A DNA stretch of 64,000 nt from Phoronis australis. Its lineage: Eukaryota > Phoronida > Phoronidae. Each line of letters opens with the position of its first letter. Positions within the stretch are counted from its first letter, which is position 1. This document shows, one piece after another, positions 11,822 to 22,239 of this stretch. A model generated the notes under the pieces. That model worked only from the letters and a program-made list of their open reading frames with translations. It was not told the DNA's origin and did not search any database. Made by a program: the position numbers and the translations under genes. The DNA lies in contig NMRA01000695.1 in NCBI GenBank assembly GCA_002633005.1, positions 1-64,000 on the forward strand, written 5' to 3'.

Positions 11822-12249
11822 TTGGATGATGTCTCAATTGTATCCTTGTCTTCGTAGAAATGAAATATAAAATTCTTAATACTTACATGTTATTTTAGAA
11901 TTTCAAACTTCCATCAAATATGCTTAAGAGCCAACAATATCTTGACATTCGACATGCTTGTCAACAAAGTTAACGTGTATTTAAAGAGAAAATGCTTGCA
12001 CCAATTTCATTACCTTACATAACCTTCAACTTATCATCCTACACTTTTAACACATTGTGAAGGTTAACAGACAGCATACGAGAAACATTAAAACATCTCT
12101 AAATACAATCGCAAGACACCAAAATTGCTCTAACAGTGTAATTCGTTACCACCAGTACTTGAAGGATAAGGATATGATTTGAACAAAACTTAACAACTAT
12201 TTTAAGGACTCCAAGACTGTTTTATCAGAAGTGATGATCATCCCAATGA

Positions 12250-12673
12250 AGTTTTCATGTAAATTTGTTGAAAGTTGCCAAATTCCTAGCTGGAATGAGT
12301 AAAAAAGACGTGTGGTCATTTTTTCCAAGGACATGATGCAGTGGATTCAAAATTTCCGGGTACTTTTAAACGACGTGGACTGCGATTCACAGGTGGTCAA
12401 TACATCGATATGGTGCTGGAGAACTGTTTTCCGACACAGGTATGTAACATTTCCGTATTGTACACTCAAGATTACAACTATGTCTACTACCAGACAGGAA
12501 ATCCAGTAATTCCTTTGAACGAAGAGGTTAAAACATTTGAAACCTCAATTTCAACCTGCAAAACAAAAGAAATTCACAATGAGTTGCTGGAAAACTCCAG
12601 AATTTTGAAAGCACCGTCTTCCCAAGAAATGTGTATATTTAGAACAGTCATTCAAAATCAATACATATTTTAA
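12250..12673 (+). pseudogene. module D copy 3, frameshifted
   Basis: D sequence with a base lost in GGTGGTCAATACATCG (other copies read GGTCAAGTACATCG), which shifts the frame inside the first block. The conserved GTATGT donor at about 12440 and the second block (VKTFETSIS) remain. Confidence 0.5.
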
Positions 12674-12762
12674 AAGTGATCACTGTCAGCAGAGTCAGAC
12701 AAAACCAATGCCATCACCCCATCTAAGTGAGCAGTTCAGTGTTGTAATGGCAAATCTCCAAA

Positions 12763-13296
12763 GTGTGTTGCACCTTGCTGCAATCAACCTGTGCATCCCT
12801 CACTGAGGAGGAAGAAAACAGCAGTGACAGCTCTTCAGAACCTTTGTCTCAGGAGACTTCATACCAACCAGATAATGATAACATGGACAGTGAGAAAGAA
12901 GACAACTTTTCAATGGAAGATGAAGCGGTTGATAGTATCTTCAACAACTTTCAGTACTTGATGTTCGGTTCAGCATTGAAAGAATTGTTTGTTAAATGTA
13001 TTGTTGACGCCAATTGCTATACTCCGATTGTAGGGCTGGACGTTAAATATAAAGGAACTTTGTTGGTCATTCTGGCCACATGCATCAAGCACCACACTTA
13101 TGTGTGTAAAAGCCAGCCAGTGATCAGACAATCAGACATGGGGAACATCATAGGGGCAGGATCCGTGCTGTTTTCAGGGAACACATTCACTACAATATCA
13201 GAGATTGCGGAACCTAACATGATTTTGCATTTGAATGAACAGCTACAATTGAATGGAGTTTTTGTATTAACTCTTACCGTGTCTCAGTCAATGTGA
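12763..13296 (+). CDS. module B copy 3: intact 177-codon frame
   Basis: This copy encodes the same protein as 5100-5633 with no stop, including FGSALKELFVKC, YKGTLLVILATC and AGSVLFSGNTFTTISE. It has the same length as copy 1. The catalytic half expected of a transposase is absent, because the unit passes straight into a D fragment. At most it could give a short truncated protein. Confidence 0.5.
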   Translation: MCCTLLQSTCASLTEEEENSSDSSSEPLSQETSYQPDNDNMDSEKEDNFSMEDEAVDSIFNNFQYLMFGSALKELFVKCIVDANCYTPIVGLDVKYKGTLLVILATCIKHHTYVCKSQPVIRQSDMGNIIGAGSVLFSGNTFTTISEIAEPNMILHLNEQLQLNGVFVLTLTVSQSM

Positions 13297-13379
13297 AGTT
13301 TGTCGAAATAACCTCATTTTTACATTGAAGTTGGTGGTTTTAACCTGGTTTAAGATTTGGCTAAGCTAGTTTTTCTTGA

Positions 13380-13688
13380 ACGACGTGGACTGTGATTTAC
13401 AGGTGGTCAAGTACATTGATATGGTGCTGGAGAACTGTTTTTCGACACAGGTATGTAACATTTCCGTATTGTACACACAAGATTACAACTATGTCTACTA
13501 CCAGACGAAGAAATGCAGTAATTCGTTTGAACAAACAGGTTAAAACATTTGAAACCTCAATTTCAACCTGCATAACAAAAGAAATTCACAATGAGTTGCT
13601 GGAATACTCCAGAATTTTGAAAGCACTGTCTTGCCAAGAAATGTGTATATTATTTAGAGCAGTCATTCAAAATCAATACATATTTTAA
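13380..13688 (+). pseudogene. module D copy 4 (5'-truncated)
   Basis: This begins inside the first D block at GACGTGGACTG, so the upstream part is missing. It keeps the GTATGT donor and the second block. Relative to copy 5 it carries a small insertion (TATTATTTAGAGC against TATATTTAGAAC). Confidence 0.6.
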
Positions 13689-13777
13689 AAGTGATCACTG
13701 TCAGCAGAGTCAGACAAAACCAATGCCATCACCCCATCTAAGTGAGCAGTTCAGTGTTGTAATGGCAAATCTCCAAA

Positions 13778-14311
13778 GTGTGTTGCACCTTGCTGCAATC
13801 AACCTGTGCATCCCTCACTGAGGAGGAAGAAAACAGTAGTGACAGCTCTTCAGAACCTTTGTCTCAGGAGACTTCATACCAACCAGATAATGATAACATG
13901 GACAGTGAGAAAGAAGACAACTTTTCAATGGAAGATGAAGCGGTTGACAGTATCTTCAACAACTTTCAGTACTTGATGTTCGGTTCAGCATTGAAAGAAT
14001 TGTTTGTTAAATGTATTGTTGACGCCAATTGCTATACTCCGATTATAGGGCTGGACGTTAAATATAAAGGAACTTTGTTGGTCATTCTGGCCACATGCAT
14101 CAAGCACCACACTTATGTGTGTAAAAGCCAGCCAGTGATCAGACAATAAGACATGGGGAACATCATAGGGGCAGGATCCGTGCTGTTTTCAGGGAACACA
14201 TTCACTACAATATCAGAGATTGCGGAACCTAACATGATTTTACATTTGAATGAACAGCTACAATTGAATGGAGTTTTTGTATTAACTCTTACCGTGTCTC
14301 AGTCAATGTGA
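13778..14311 (+). pseudogene. module B copy 4 with a nonsense codon
   Basis: This copy is nearly identical to 12763-13296. A single C-to-A change turns CAATCAGAC into CAATAAGAC and creates TAA at 14147-14149. The same frame would otherwise run to 14311. Confidence 0.75.
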
Positions 14312-14396
14312 AGTTTGTCGAAATAACCTCATTTTTACATTGAAGTTGCTGGTTTTAACCTGGTTTAAGATTTGGCTAAGCTAGTTTTTCTTGAAC

Positions 14397-14990
14397 GACG
14401 TGGACTGTGATTTACAGGTGGTCAAGTACATCGATATGGTGCTGGAGAACTGTTTTTCGACACAGGTATGTAACATTTCCGTATTGTACACACAAGATTA
14501 CAACTATGTCTACTACCAGACGAAGAAATGCAGTAATTCGTTTGAACAAACAGGTTAAAACATTTGAAACCTCAATTTCAACCTGCATAACAAAAGAAAT
14601 TCACAATGAGTTGCTGGAATACTCCAGAATTTTGAAAGCACTGTCTTGCCAAGAAATGTGTATATTTAGAACAGTCATTCAAAATCAATACATATTTTAG
14701 AAGTGATCACTGTCAGCAGAGTCAATGCCAAGTATGATCAAATTCAAACATTGTGTCAAAGTTTCCCATGCACAAATACTATGTATTTGAACTTCCACAC
14801 TGAATCCGTAATCTTCGTCATAAAACACCACTTTAAAGGAAGCAAACTAATTGTGAAGACGGTTTCGCAAGAAGGACCCGTGAACATGTGTCCCTTCTTA
14901 CAAAGCTGGGTATCGGGAAAGCCCAAGAAAAGAATATAAGAAAAAAGCAGAACCGCTTCGCAATGCAGTAAAAATACATGACGTGTACTG
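14397..14990 (+). pseudogene. module D copy 5 followed by E copy 4
   Basis: The 5'-truncated D is followed, after CACTGTCAGCAGAGTCAATGCC, by an E module whose first half is open (14703-14939). It reads IKHHFKGSKLIVKTVSQEGP without the stop seen in copy 1. It ends at a TAA after KPKKRI. Confidence 0.5.
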
Positions 14991-15145
14991 AAAGAAATTT
15001 TTAACATCATTTTGATGCAGTTAATTACACCACTTCGTAATTTTCATGTTTAGGCAACAATAGGGGAGAGCGATCAATATTCAGTTTGATGAAGATTTTG
15101 CGGTTCAATTTAATTACCAGCAAATTAGGAATCACATTGTGATTA

Positions 15146-15722
15146 GTCGAAGTGCTCTGCAATCTATGTGAAAATTAGACAGCACACTATAACTTATCTT
15201 TTATTAGGTTCCTCCCATTCATACCTTTGCAAAACAGATCTACTCATGTGGCATACAAGACCAGCAACCGAGAAAACAACTGCTTTTATAACAGTATAAG
15301 TTTGATATAGTATAGGAGAGACACAGAGGCGAAATTCATGAGACTGGTCACCACCTTGAGAAGAGTTCTGTCACTTGACAGCGTGATCAAGCAGGTAAAT
15401 ATTGCACCATAAAAACAAAAAGACTGAATAAGTCGAAGTGCTCTGCTATCTTTGTGAAAATTAGGCAGCACACTATAATTTTTAGTTTTTATTAGGTTCC
15501 TCCCATTCATACCTTTGCAAAACAGATCTACTCATGTGGCATACAAGACCAGCAACCATGAAAACAACTGCTTTTACAATAGCTTAAGTTTGATATAGTA
15601 TGGGAGAGACACAGAGGCGAAATTCATGAGACTGGTTACCACCTTGAGAAGAGTTATGTCACTTGATAGCATGATCAAGTAGGTAAAATATTACACCATC
15701 AAAAAACAAAAAGACTGAATAA
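15146..15722. repeat. 287-bp tandem repeat, two units (second site)
   Basis: Units start at 15146 and 15432 with the same GTCGAAGTGCTCTG opening as the block at 7393. As at the first site, the block follows an E module and about 150 bp of spacer, so it belongs to the amplified unit. Confidence 0.88.
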
Positions 15723-15842
15723 GTTGTGTAAGAAAATACTAAAATGAGTATGAATTATAAGTTCATTAATAGAATGTGTTAATCATAAGAAATAGAAAAT
15801 TGCTATATAGAATTTACTTCTATGTTAATTAAACCAAGTCAA

Positions 15843-16740
15843 CACTTCTCCACTGGTAAGGGTTTATCCATTCATTGTGAGGCTGCTCTGCAAGCATGGG
15901 TAAACCTTTTATGCTTTTGTCTTATTGAACATGTATGGTACACATATTCAAGATCCATTCACTCTGGATACTTAATACAATGATTCTTTCCAAAGGTGTC
16001 CACACTACAACTATATGACATTCACACACCTTGAGGTTCATACTGACTACCAATGTTGAAATCCCTTTTGATATGCATCAACTTAGAGCTCTCAATAATT
16101 TTCTCTGAAGCACAAGTCTAGATCTGTAATCTGTTTTCTCAAATTAGGGACCAATTTTAATAAACAAACTTAACTCCATATTTTTTAATTCAAGGATATG
16201 TCACAGCCTAAGATGGTTTTGCACTTGAATGAACAGATAAAATTGACTTGAGTTTTTGTCTTAACTCTTTCCTCCTCTCAATCAGTTTGAAGTTTGTCGA
16301 AATAACCTTATTTTCCCATTGAAGTAGCTGGTTTTAGCCCAGTATAAGACTTGGCTAAGCTAGTTTTCCTTGAACGGTCCCATCTTTCTCATCATGTGAA
16401 TTGTATGATGTTACTTACAAAACTGGTTGTGCCTGTTGAGTTCTTATAACTCGTTTAGCATAGTACGGAAGTGGTGTGTCATACTTTCTATGAACGATCA
16501 TGGTAATTGAAGGACATTTTAAAAGTTCCATCAAATATGTTAATAACAAGAGCAAACAATTTAGAGACAGTTGAAATGCTTCTCAACAAATGTGCATTTA
16601 AAAAGAAAATGCTTGCATCAATTTCATTACCACCACTACTTGAAGAATAAGGATACGGTTTCAACAAAATTTTACAACTATTTTTGAGGACTTCAAGACT
16701 GTTTTAAGAGAAATCATGATCATAACAATATGTTCCAGTA
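15843..16740 (+). pseudogene. relict A and B tails
   Basis: At 15843 the sequence CTTCTCCACTGGTAAGGGTT matches the 3' tail of module A. At about 16200-16470 it matches the 3' tail of B and its downstream flank. These pieces are clearly more diverged than the other copies, so they mark an older array unit. Confidence 0.6.
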
Positions 16741-16743
16741 AAT

Positions 16744-17095
16744 TTGTTGAAGGTCACCAAATTGCTAGCTGGAATGAGTAAAAAAGAAGTGTTGTCATTC
16801 TTTTCCAAGGACATGATGCCGTGGATTCAAAATTTCCAGGTACTTTTAAAAGACGTGGACTGTGATTCGCATGTAGTCAAATATGTCGATATGGTGATGG
16901 ACAACTGTTCTCCGGCACAGGTATGTAACATTTCCGAATTGTACATTACAGATTACTAAATAATGCCTACTACCAGACAAGAAATCTAATAATTCCTTTG
17001 AACCAACAGGTTAAAACATTTGAAACCTCAATTTCAACCTATATAACAAAAGAAATTGACAATGAGTTGGTGGACTACTCCAGAAGATAGGGTAG
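16744..17095 (+). CDS. module D copy 6: least damaged first block
   Basis: Only here does MSKKEVLSFFSKDMMPWIQN read through in one frame, because the base missing in copies 1-3 is present. The block ends at CGGCACAG|GTATGT at 16920/16921. The second block starts after CAACAG at about 17010 and ends at TAG near 17095. The product is unrecognised. This unit is probably nearest the ancestral gene, being most diverged from the others and best in frame. Confidence 0.4.
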
Positions 17096-17199
17096 AAAGC
17101 ATTGTCCTGCCAAGAAAGGTGTATATTTCAAACAGTTATTCTCATACTTTACCAGTGGTCGCAGTCAGCAGAGTGGATGCTAAATATCATCGAATTCAT

Positions 17200-17531
17200 G
17201 CATTGTGTCAAAGTTTCCCATGCAAAATGCTGTGTATTTGAACTTCCAAACTGAATACTTGGTAATCTTCGTCATAAAACACCACTTTACGGGAAGCAAT
17301 ACTTACGAAGATGCTTTCACAATAAGGACCCGTGGACTTGTGTCCCTTGTGACAAAGCTTGGTGTTGGCGTAAATCCAAGAAGAGGACATAAGAAAAGAA
17401 GCAGAACTGCTTCACGACGTAGCCGAATACATGAAAGTACATACTCCAGGCAGTACAAATACATGCCGTGCACTGGCTGTGAAGCAAAACCTGTTTCCTC
17501 CGTGACATGTGGATGTCATCACATCAGGTGA
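17200..17531 (+). CDS. module E copy 5: open exon-like block
   Basis: The frame is open from 17205 to 17531. It reads a very basic stretch around GHKKRSRTASRRSRIHESTY, then CTGCEAKP and a CGC patch. It ends near a good donor, CACATCAG|GTGAGC at 17527/17528. The paired cysteines could bind a metal, but no named zinc-finger pattern fits. The function is unknown. Confidence 0.4.
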
Positions 17532-17863
17532 GCCAGAACTCATAGTGCAATAAAGTCCATGTGTCACAATCTTCAGATATGGAGACTGAACTAACAAATT
17601 GGAACTAAGTGGGATAATCATTATTTTTCAAATACCCTGTATGAATACAAATCAGTCACTGTTGTTCACTTCAAGAACTAAAATTATATAATATGGAGAT
17701 ATGACCTGCTGTATTATGAAGATGCGGCATTTTAGAATCAGGCCTATTTAATTAACTAGTACATAATATCGTATTTCCAGCAATTGACATCCGAACTTAA
17801 CAGAATAATGAAGTGCTTGGCAAAAGTAATTAAGCATTATTAAATATGGCTTAATTCTTTCAG

Positions 17864-18012
17864 GGTTCATGGAGGAGCCAGTATTTGCAACCTTTTGCAA
17901 GAAAACCCTGGCGTGCCGTATGTTTGTGCAGAAGAATGGAAAGGCGATGCTGGATGAGAGACACTGCATGCTGTGAAGAGGACGGGGAGTATGTACCAGT
18001 TGTTGGCCTCAG
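17864..18012 (+). CDS. possible exon downstream of the array
   Basis: A pyrimidine-rich acceptor (TTAATTCTTTCAG) precedes an open 149-bp stretch. It ends at the consensus donor CTCAG|GTAAGT. The frame that stays open is Arg/Cys/Trp-rich (for example RMERRCWMRDTACCEEDG). It may be a late exon of the gene whose modules were amplified upstream. No family is recognised. Confidence 0.3.
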
Positions 18013-18727
18013 GTAAGTCTGAAACACGCTGAGGCCCCTGATGACCGCCATCGTCGACTGCCTACCGGCAAGTGAATGTCTTGGCAGAAGTTTGAAAATT
18101 TTTGTAAATACCGTTTATACAACAAATGATGTTGAGTGTATTCCAGATAGATTGGTGCAACATTGTTCACTACAAAGACATGTTTTTTAGTTCATTTTTG
18201 GTGTGAAGAGAAACTCTTTTTCACAGACTGATAGTATGTTTACCAGCACTTTGCAGACGAATTATCGTCTTATAGTTATTTAGTTTGTACATTTTTGCAA
18301 ATACCATAGTAAAAACAAGTATGTTTAGCAGTACTTTACTGAACAGGAATGGTATTGTGAAATCAAGAGACACGCTAATGTTGCAGCATCAAACAATCTT
18401 AGAACATGCAGTTAGCCTCATCTTAAGGACCATTCATACCTAATGTGTTCACAAACTAAGCTTGCAGATGACTCACATCAAAATACGTATGGGAAAGGGA
18501 AAAATAAAGCACTGAAGAAATATGAACGCGTTCCAAAATAATACGAGATTTTCAGTCTCAAAATTTTTTTTTGATCAATTCAATTGAAAGTGGGTGCAAT
18601 AGATAGCCTTTTTAGTTGTGATGTCATTTCAACATTTACTTTGGTAAAATGAGCTTTTAATTAGCTCACATTTGAAAACTCACGTTCTATGTGACAAATG
18701 ACATTTCTCATATGGAACATTACATTC
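18013..18727. other. no gene seen
   Basis: AT-rich spacer between the module array and the long-TIR element. No feature is supported. Confidence 0.5.
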
Positions 18728-19785
18728 TCACATGTGACAGTTGAATGTTCCATGGGAGATTTTTTCAGTTGTGCCATGTTACAAATAGAAATGGTACATG
18801 GCAAAAACACTATATTTTTGACATGGGTTTTTCATAGCACAACGATATAATGAATTTTAGGAGAAATTTTTGCATTTAGCCAATAAAAATGATCGTTTTA
18901 CAAATTGGTTGAATGTTTAAACACTAAAGTGCGATGCCTAATTATCAATAAGATAATGTTTAGACAACTTTGGTCAATGATAACCAAATTATCAACAAAT
19001 GGCTTAAATAGTCAACAAAATTTTTTCACATTTTTGCTTTATTTTCGTAATAACTATTAACTTGCGCTAGTCAATTTGCACTAAAAATGTTTCTTTTCAT
19101 GCACAAAAATGGTGACATCAAAACATTTTGATCATAGATTCTAAACTGCTTCAGGCAAAATTGTGAAATTATAAGATGAAATTATGCAAAAGAGATGAGT
19201 GTAATTGGAATTTTCTGTAGTTTCAGTTACAGGCATCACTTCGTATGAAATGTTGCACCAATTACACTGGTCTGTTTCAAATAATTCAAAATTTTAAAAA
19301 AGTCACATGTGAGGGATTGAATGAAACAATCCATGGCACTTTTAATTTTAGAACATTACATCCTTCGACCCTTTCGAGATCATCCATTTATTGATCACGA
19401 ATGTTACATTCATGACATTGGTCACAATTTTGAATACTTCTATTCTAAGTGTTATCAATTCTTAATATAATGAAGATTTTGGATAACTGTCTGGAACAAC
19501 TTTTGTCATAAATTATAAATTATAGGACGTAGTGTACCAATTAAAACTATCTATTTAATATATTTTCATTTTTATAAGTAACATGATGGATTTTGGAAAA
19601 CAGTTTACCGTCTAGAACAATCTCTTCAACATATTTTTTTCTTTATTCAAAAATGTCACCTATTAACTTCCTTAAATTATTCCACGGCATTTTAAATCTT
19701 TCAATATAGAAGATCATTCATCAACATCTAGGTTACCCATTTAATAATCTCAACTGTCATATTAAGGGTATTAACACTCCCATTT

Positions 19786-20582
19786 ATGCCTTACATTGAG
19801 AGGAACATCATGGAAGACGTTGTGACTCAAAAGTCAACAGAAGCAACCCCAGAGGTTGTGAACACTAAAGCTGCTCGCTTGTATCCAGCCGATGCCCTGC
19901 AAGACTTGCAATCATGCGTATCCGCACAGAATGGTAGCTGCTTATACAATGCTGTATCCTTTGCCATTTCTGACACAGAACAGATAGCCACTGAGTTGAG
20001 GGTTCGGACCACAATGGACTTGGTAGAGAACCTCCAATATTTTACGCAAGGAAGATTTTTATCGAGAAATGTCACGCCCAATGATCTATTGAAGCTGGTC
20101 GATTTCAAATCGTTTGATGCACATAAGAAGGACCAGTGGGAAGAAACTTTAAAGAATCACATTCTGAATAGCTGTGGAAATGGCTATTACTCCAGCATTT
20201 TCCATTTGGCTGCCCTTTCAAATGTTCTGAACTGTGAGATTAGGTCCATCTATCCAGATGAAAATGAATTGATTAGAAGCATCATGAACTGCATCGTGAC
20301 ACCGGAGTTTTCAGGTGGACCGCCAGCCTGCAGTTTCACAATCTTGTTGATGTGGTGTGGAAAGGAAGTGACACCAACAATGTGCTCTATCAATCACATT
20401 GTACCGTGTATGGGTAAGTTCACCATTTTTAATGTTTTAATATGGAACACAGCGTTTGCACATGTTGCTAAAATATATTAAGCCACACTTCATCTGACAA
20501 ATTTCTTGTTTTTTCCATAGACTATCAGCTGCAACAAAATGATGCTTTGTATATAGCTACCAGTGGACAAAACTTTGAATGA
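19786..20582 (+). CDS. vertnin-like protein with OTU-protease-like core (two exons)
   Basis: Exon 1 is 19786-20413. An intron with GTAAGT and a TTTTTTCCATAG acceptor leads to exon 2 (20521-20582, TGA), giving 229 residues. Exon 1 shows NGSCLYNAV with Cys52, TELRVRTTMDLVENLQYFTQ, SIFHLAALSNVLNCEIRSIY and SINHIVPC with His204. The order and spacing match the N-terminal half of vertebrate vertnin, which is a DNA-binding nuclear protein of about 700 residues. The Cys and His also sit where OTU deubiquitinases keep their catalytic pair. Neither a DNA-binding C-terminus nor transposase motifs follow. The gene lies inside a long inverted-repeat element. Vertnin likeness is from remembered family pattern; protease activity is inference. 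ATG at 19807 is an alternative start. Confidence 0.7.
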
Positions 20583-20686
20583 TTGCAATCATAACAATGA
20601 TAGAAACCATTGCAGAATAAAATGTTGGTATGATTTTTGTCCGAAATTGTTGAGATTTTACCATGTATATTTTCATTCTTATGCAG

Positions 20687-20877
20687 CTCCGATTAAGTTG
20701 TCAAACATTCAGTTCCTTTTGATAGAGACAGACTTTCATATTGCTTTGATCATGAACTTCCAGCTGAAAGAAACCCACCACTTATCAGGACACATAGCAG
20801 AGGAAGAACTTTTTGGACAAAAAGTCACTTTGCAAAATGAACTACGAAACTTGGGTTGCATATTTCTGCAAAACTAA
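20687..20877 (+). CDS. alternative 3' exon of the vertnin-like gene
   Basis: A TATGCAG acceptor opens an exon that can also join the 20413 donor in frame (G + CT gives Ala). It adds about 63 codons from APIKLSNIQF to LGCIFLQN and a TAA at 20875-20877. The encoded helix-rich stretch (LLIETDFHIALIMNFQLKET) is longer than the alternative exon at 20521. Which exon is used cannot be told from DNA alone. Confidence 0.4.
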
Positions 20878-21416
20878 GATAAATGCATTTTTAGAATCAC
20901 AAGTTGAATGTGTACTATTCACGTTAACTTTGCAATTCACAATTTTTTATTGTTTATTTTCAGAAAAAGTACAACTATAGTTCTCTACAATATTGTCGTC
21001 ATTAATCACATTTTCTGTCTTATGGCCTTATACATAATCTATGCTTATGTTGTACTGTTAACTAGCTTAAGGAGTGCTTCGCAGGTAGTTCATATTTTAC
21101 AGACTGATCCTCATACAGAGCATTCTAGGAATATGATTGGCAGCTCTTTACATTATTCACAAAAAGCAAATTGCATTGGAACAATCCTCTTAGAATCTTT
21201 CAACATTTGTTCATATGCTCTGCCTAAGTCATTATCCTATACATTTTTGGAGTTTGAAACCTAACATTGTATAATGCTAAAGGTTATCTCAAACCTTATT
21301 TAGTGGCCTACATTCTAACTTGTATTTTAAAAAACTAGGGTTTGTCAACAACCGAAAGTATATATTTTCTGAAAGAAAAAAGGTCAGGGAAAATAAAATG
21401 TTATATTTATGTACCA

Positions 21417-21447
<31 letters not shown>

Positions 21448-22239
21448 AAATACATTACCATCTTTTAAAGTCTAAATTTCATTTAAAGAAAGGTACATTC
21501 TTAGCAAAATAATCCCTCAGTCAATTTTAATGAAACCTTTTTAAATAAAAACTTTGCCAGTTACCTCAAAAACACTTAGAGACATTTTTTATCAGTACTT
21601 GTTTGTTTTTTTTTGGTAAATAAACTTTGAAAATGTAAAATATTTTTGTAGCATTCGTTAAACTTTTGTAATTAATGCCCTGCATACTTAAATTTGTATG
21701 TGTTATGACATTGAAAAAATAAATTCATTTATCACTTATGTATTAATGTATAATTTGTATTCCCTCCGTTATATGTGCTTTCATCTATTTCATCCATATG
21801 CTGTATTCAGTAGGGAAACACTCCTAAGGAAACATAGTCAATATCAATATAATTATGAAAGATGTTCCAAACTATTATCCAAATCTTCATTTAATTAAAA
21901 GCAGATCAGCAAAAACACTGAAAATGTGTGAAGGTACTGGCTCTCCAGTCATCTAGTATTAATAGGTCATCTAAGAGTGCCATGGAGTAATATCCAGAAA
22001 AACTCAAATGGAACATTTTTGAACTAAAAGGATTCAAAAGAGATGAATGCAATTGATACAATGTGCACCCTCACATAATTTAACAGTTTATCAATTACAC
22101 TCTGCTTTAAACATTTTGATGTTGCTTTCACCTGGATGGCAACCGTCCAAACGGTGTACATGTACATCATACCAGTCAATAAGCATGCACTGATCATTAG
22201 GGCACTCGATAAAGTCAGGTTTGCACAATTAATAAAAAT
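20878..22239. other. interior of the long-TIR element
   Basis: Very AT-rich DNA with a (TTA)n run and a few open but motif-free frames. No other gene is supported. Confidence 0.5.
21417..21446. repeat. (TTA)n microsatellite
   Basis: About nine uninterrupted trinucleotide repeats. Confidence 0.95.

Larger units (their letters stand above)
12686..14715 (+). repeat. head-to-tail duplication of a 1,015-bp B-D chimera
   Basis: The unit TCAGCAGAGTCAGACAAAAC starts at 12686 and again at 13701, an offset of exactly 1,015 bp. Each unit joins the end of B to the middle of D at CTTGAACGACGTGG (about 13376-13390 and 14391-14405). The pair differs by few bases, including one nonsense change. Confidence 0.9.
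3841..17531 (+). repeat. scrambled tandem array of modules A-E
   Basis: Five modules recur in the same orientation. A is a P-loop fragment (about 3960-4433, partial 9020-9165, 9600-10071, tail at 15843-15905). B is transposase-like (4900-5633, 10530-11263, 12690-13296, 13705-14311, and a tail near 16200-16470). C is short (5901-6116, 11606-11821). D has two exon-like parts (6540-6977, 8362-8690, 12250-12673, 13380-13688, 14397-14700, 16740-17095). E is basic (7010-7250, 8750-9000, 9165-9440, 14750-14990, 17200-17531). The full order A-B-C-D-E appears once (3.9-7.25 kb). A-B-C-D recurs at 9.6-12.68 kb, and the rest are partial. Copies look very similar over long stretches, so the amplification is fairly recent. 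Confidence 0.85.
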
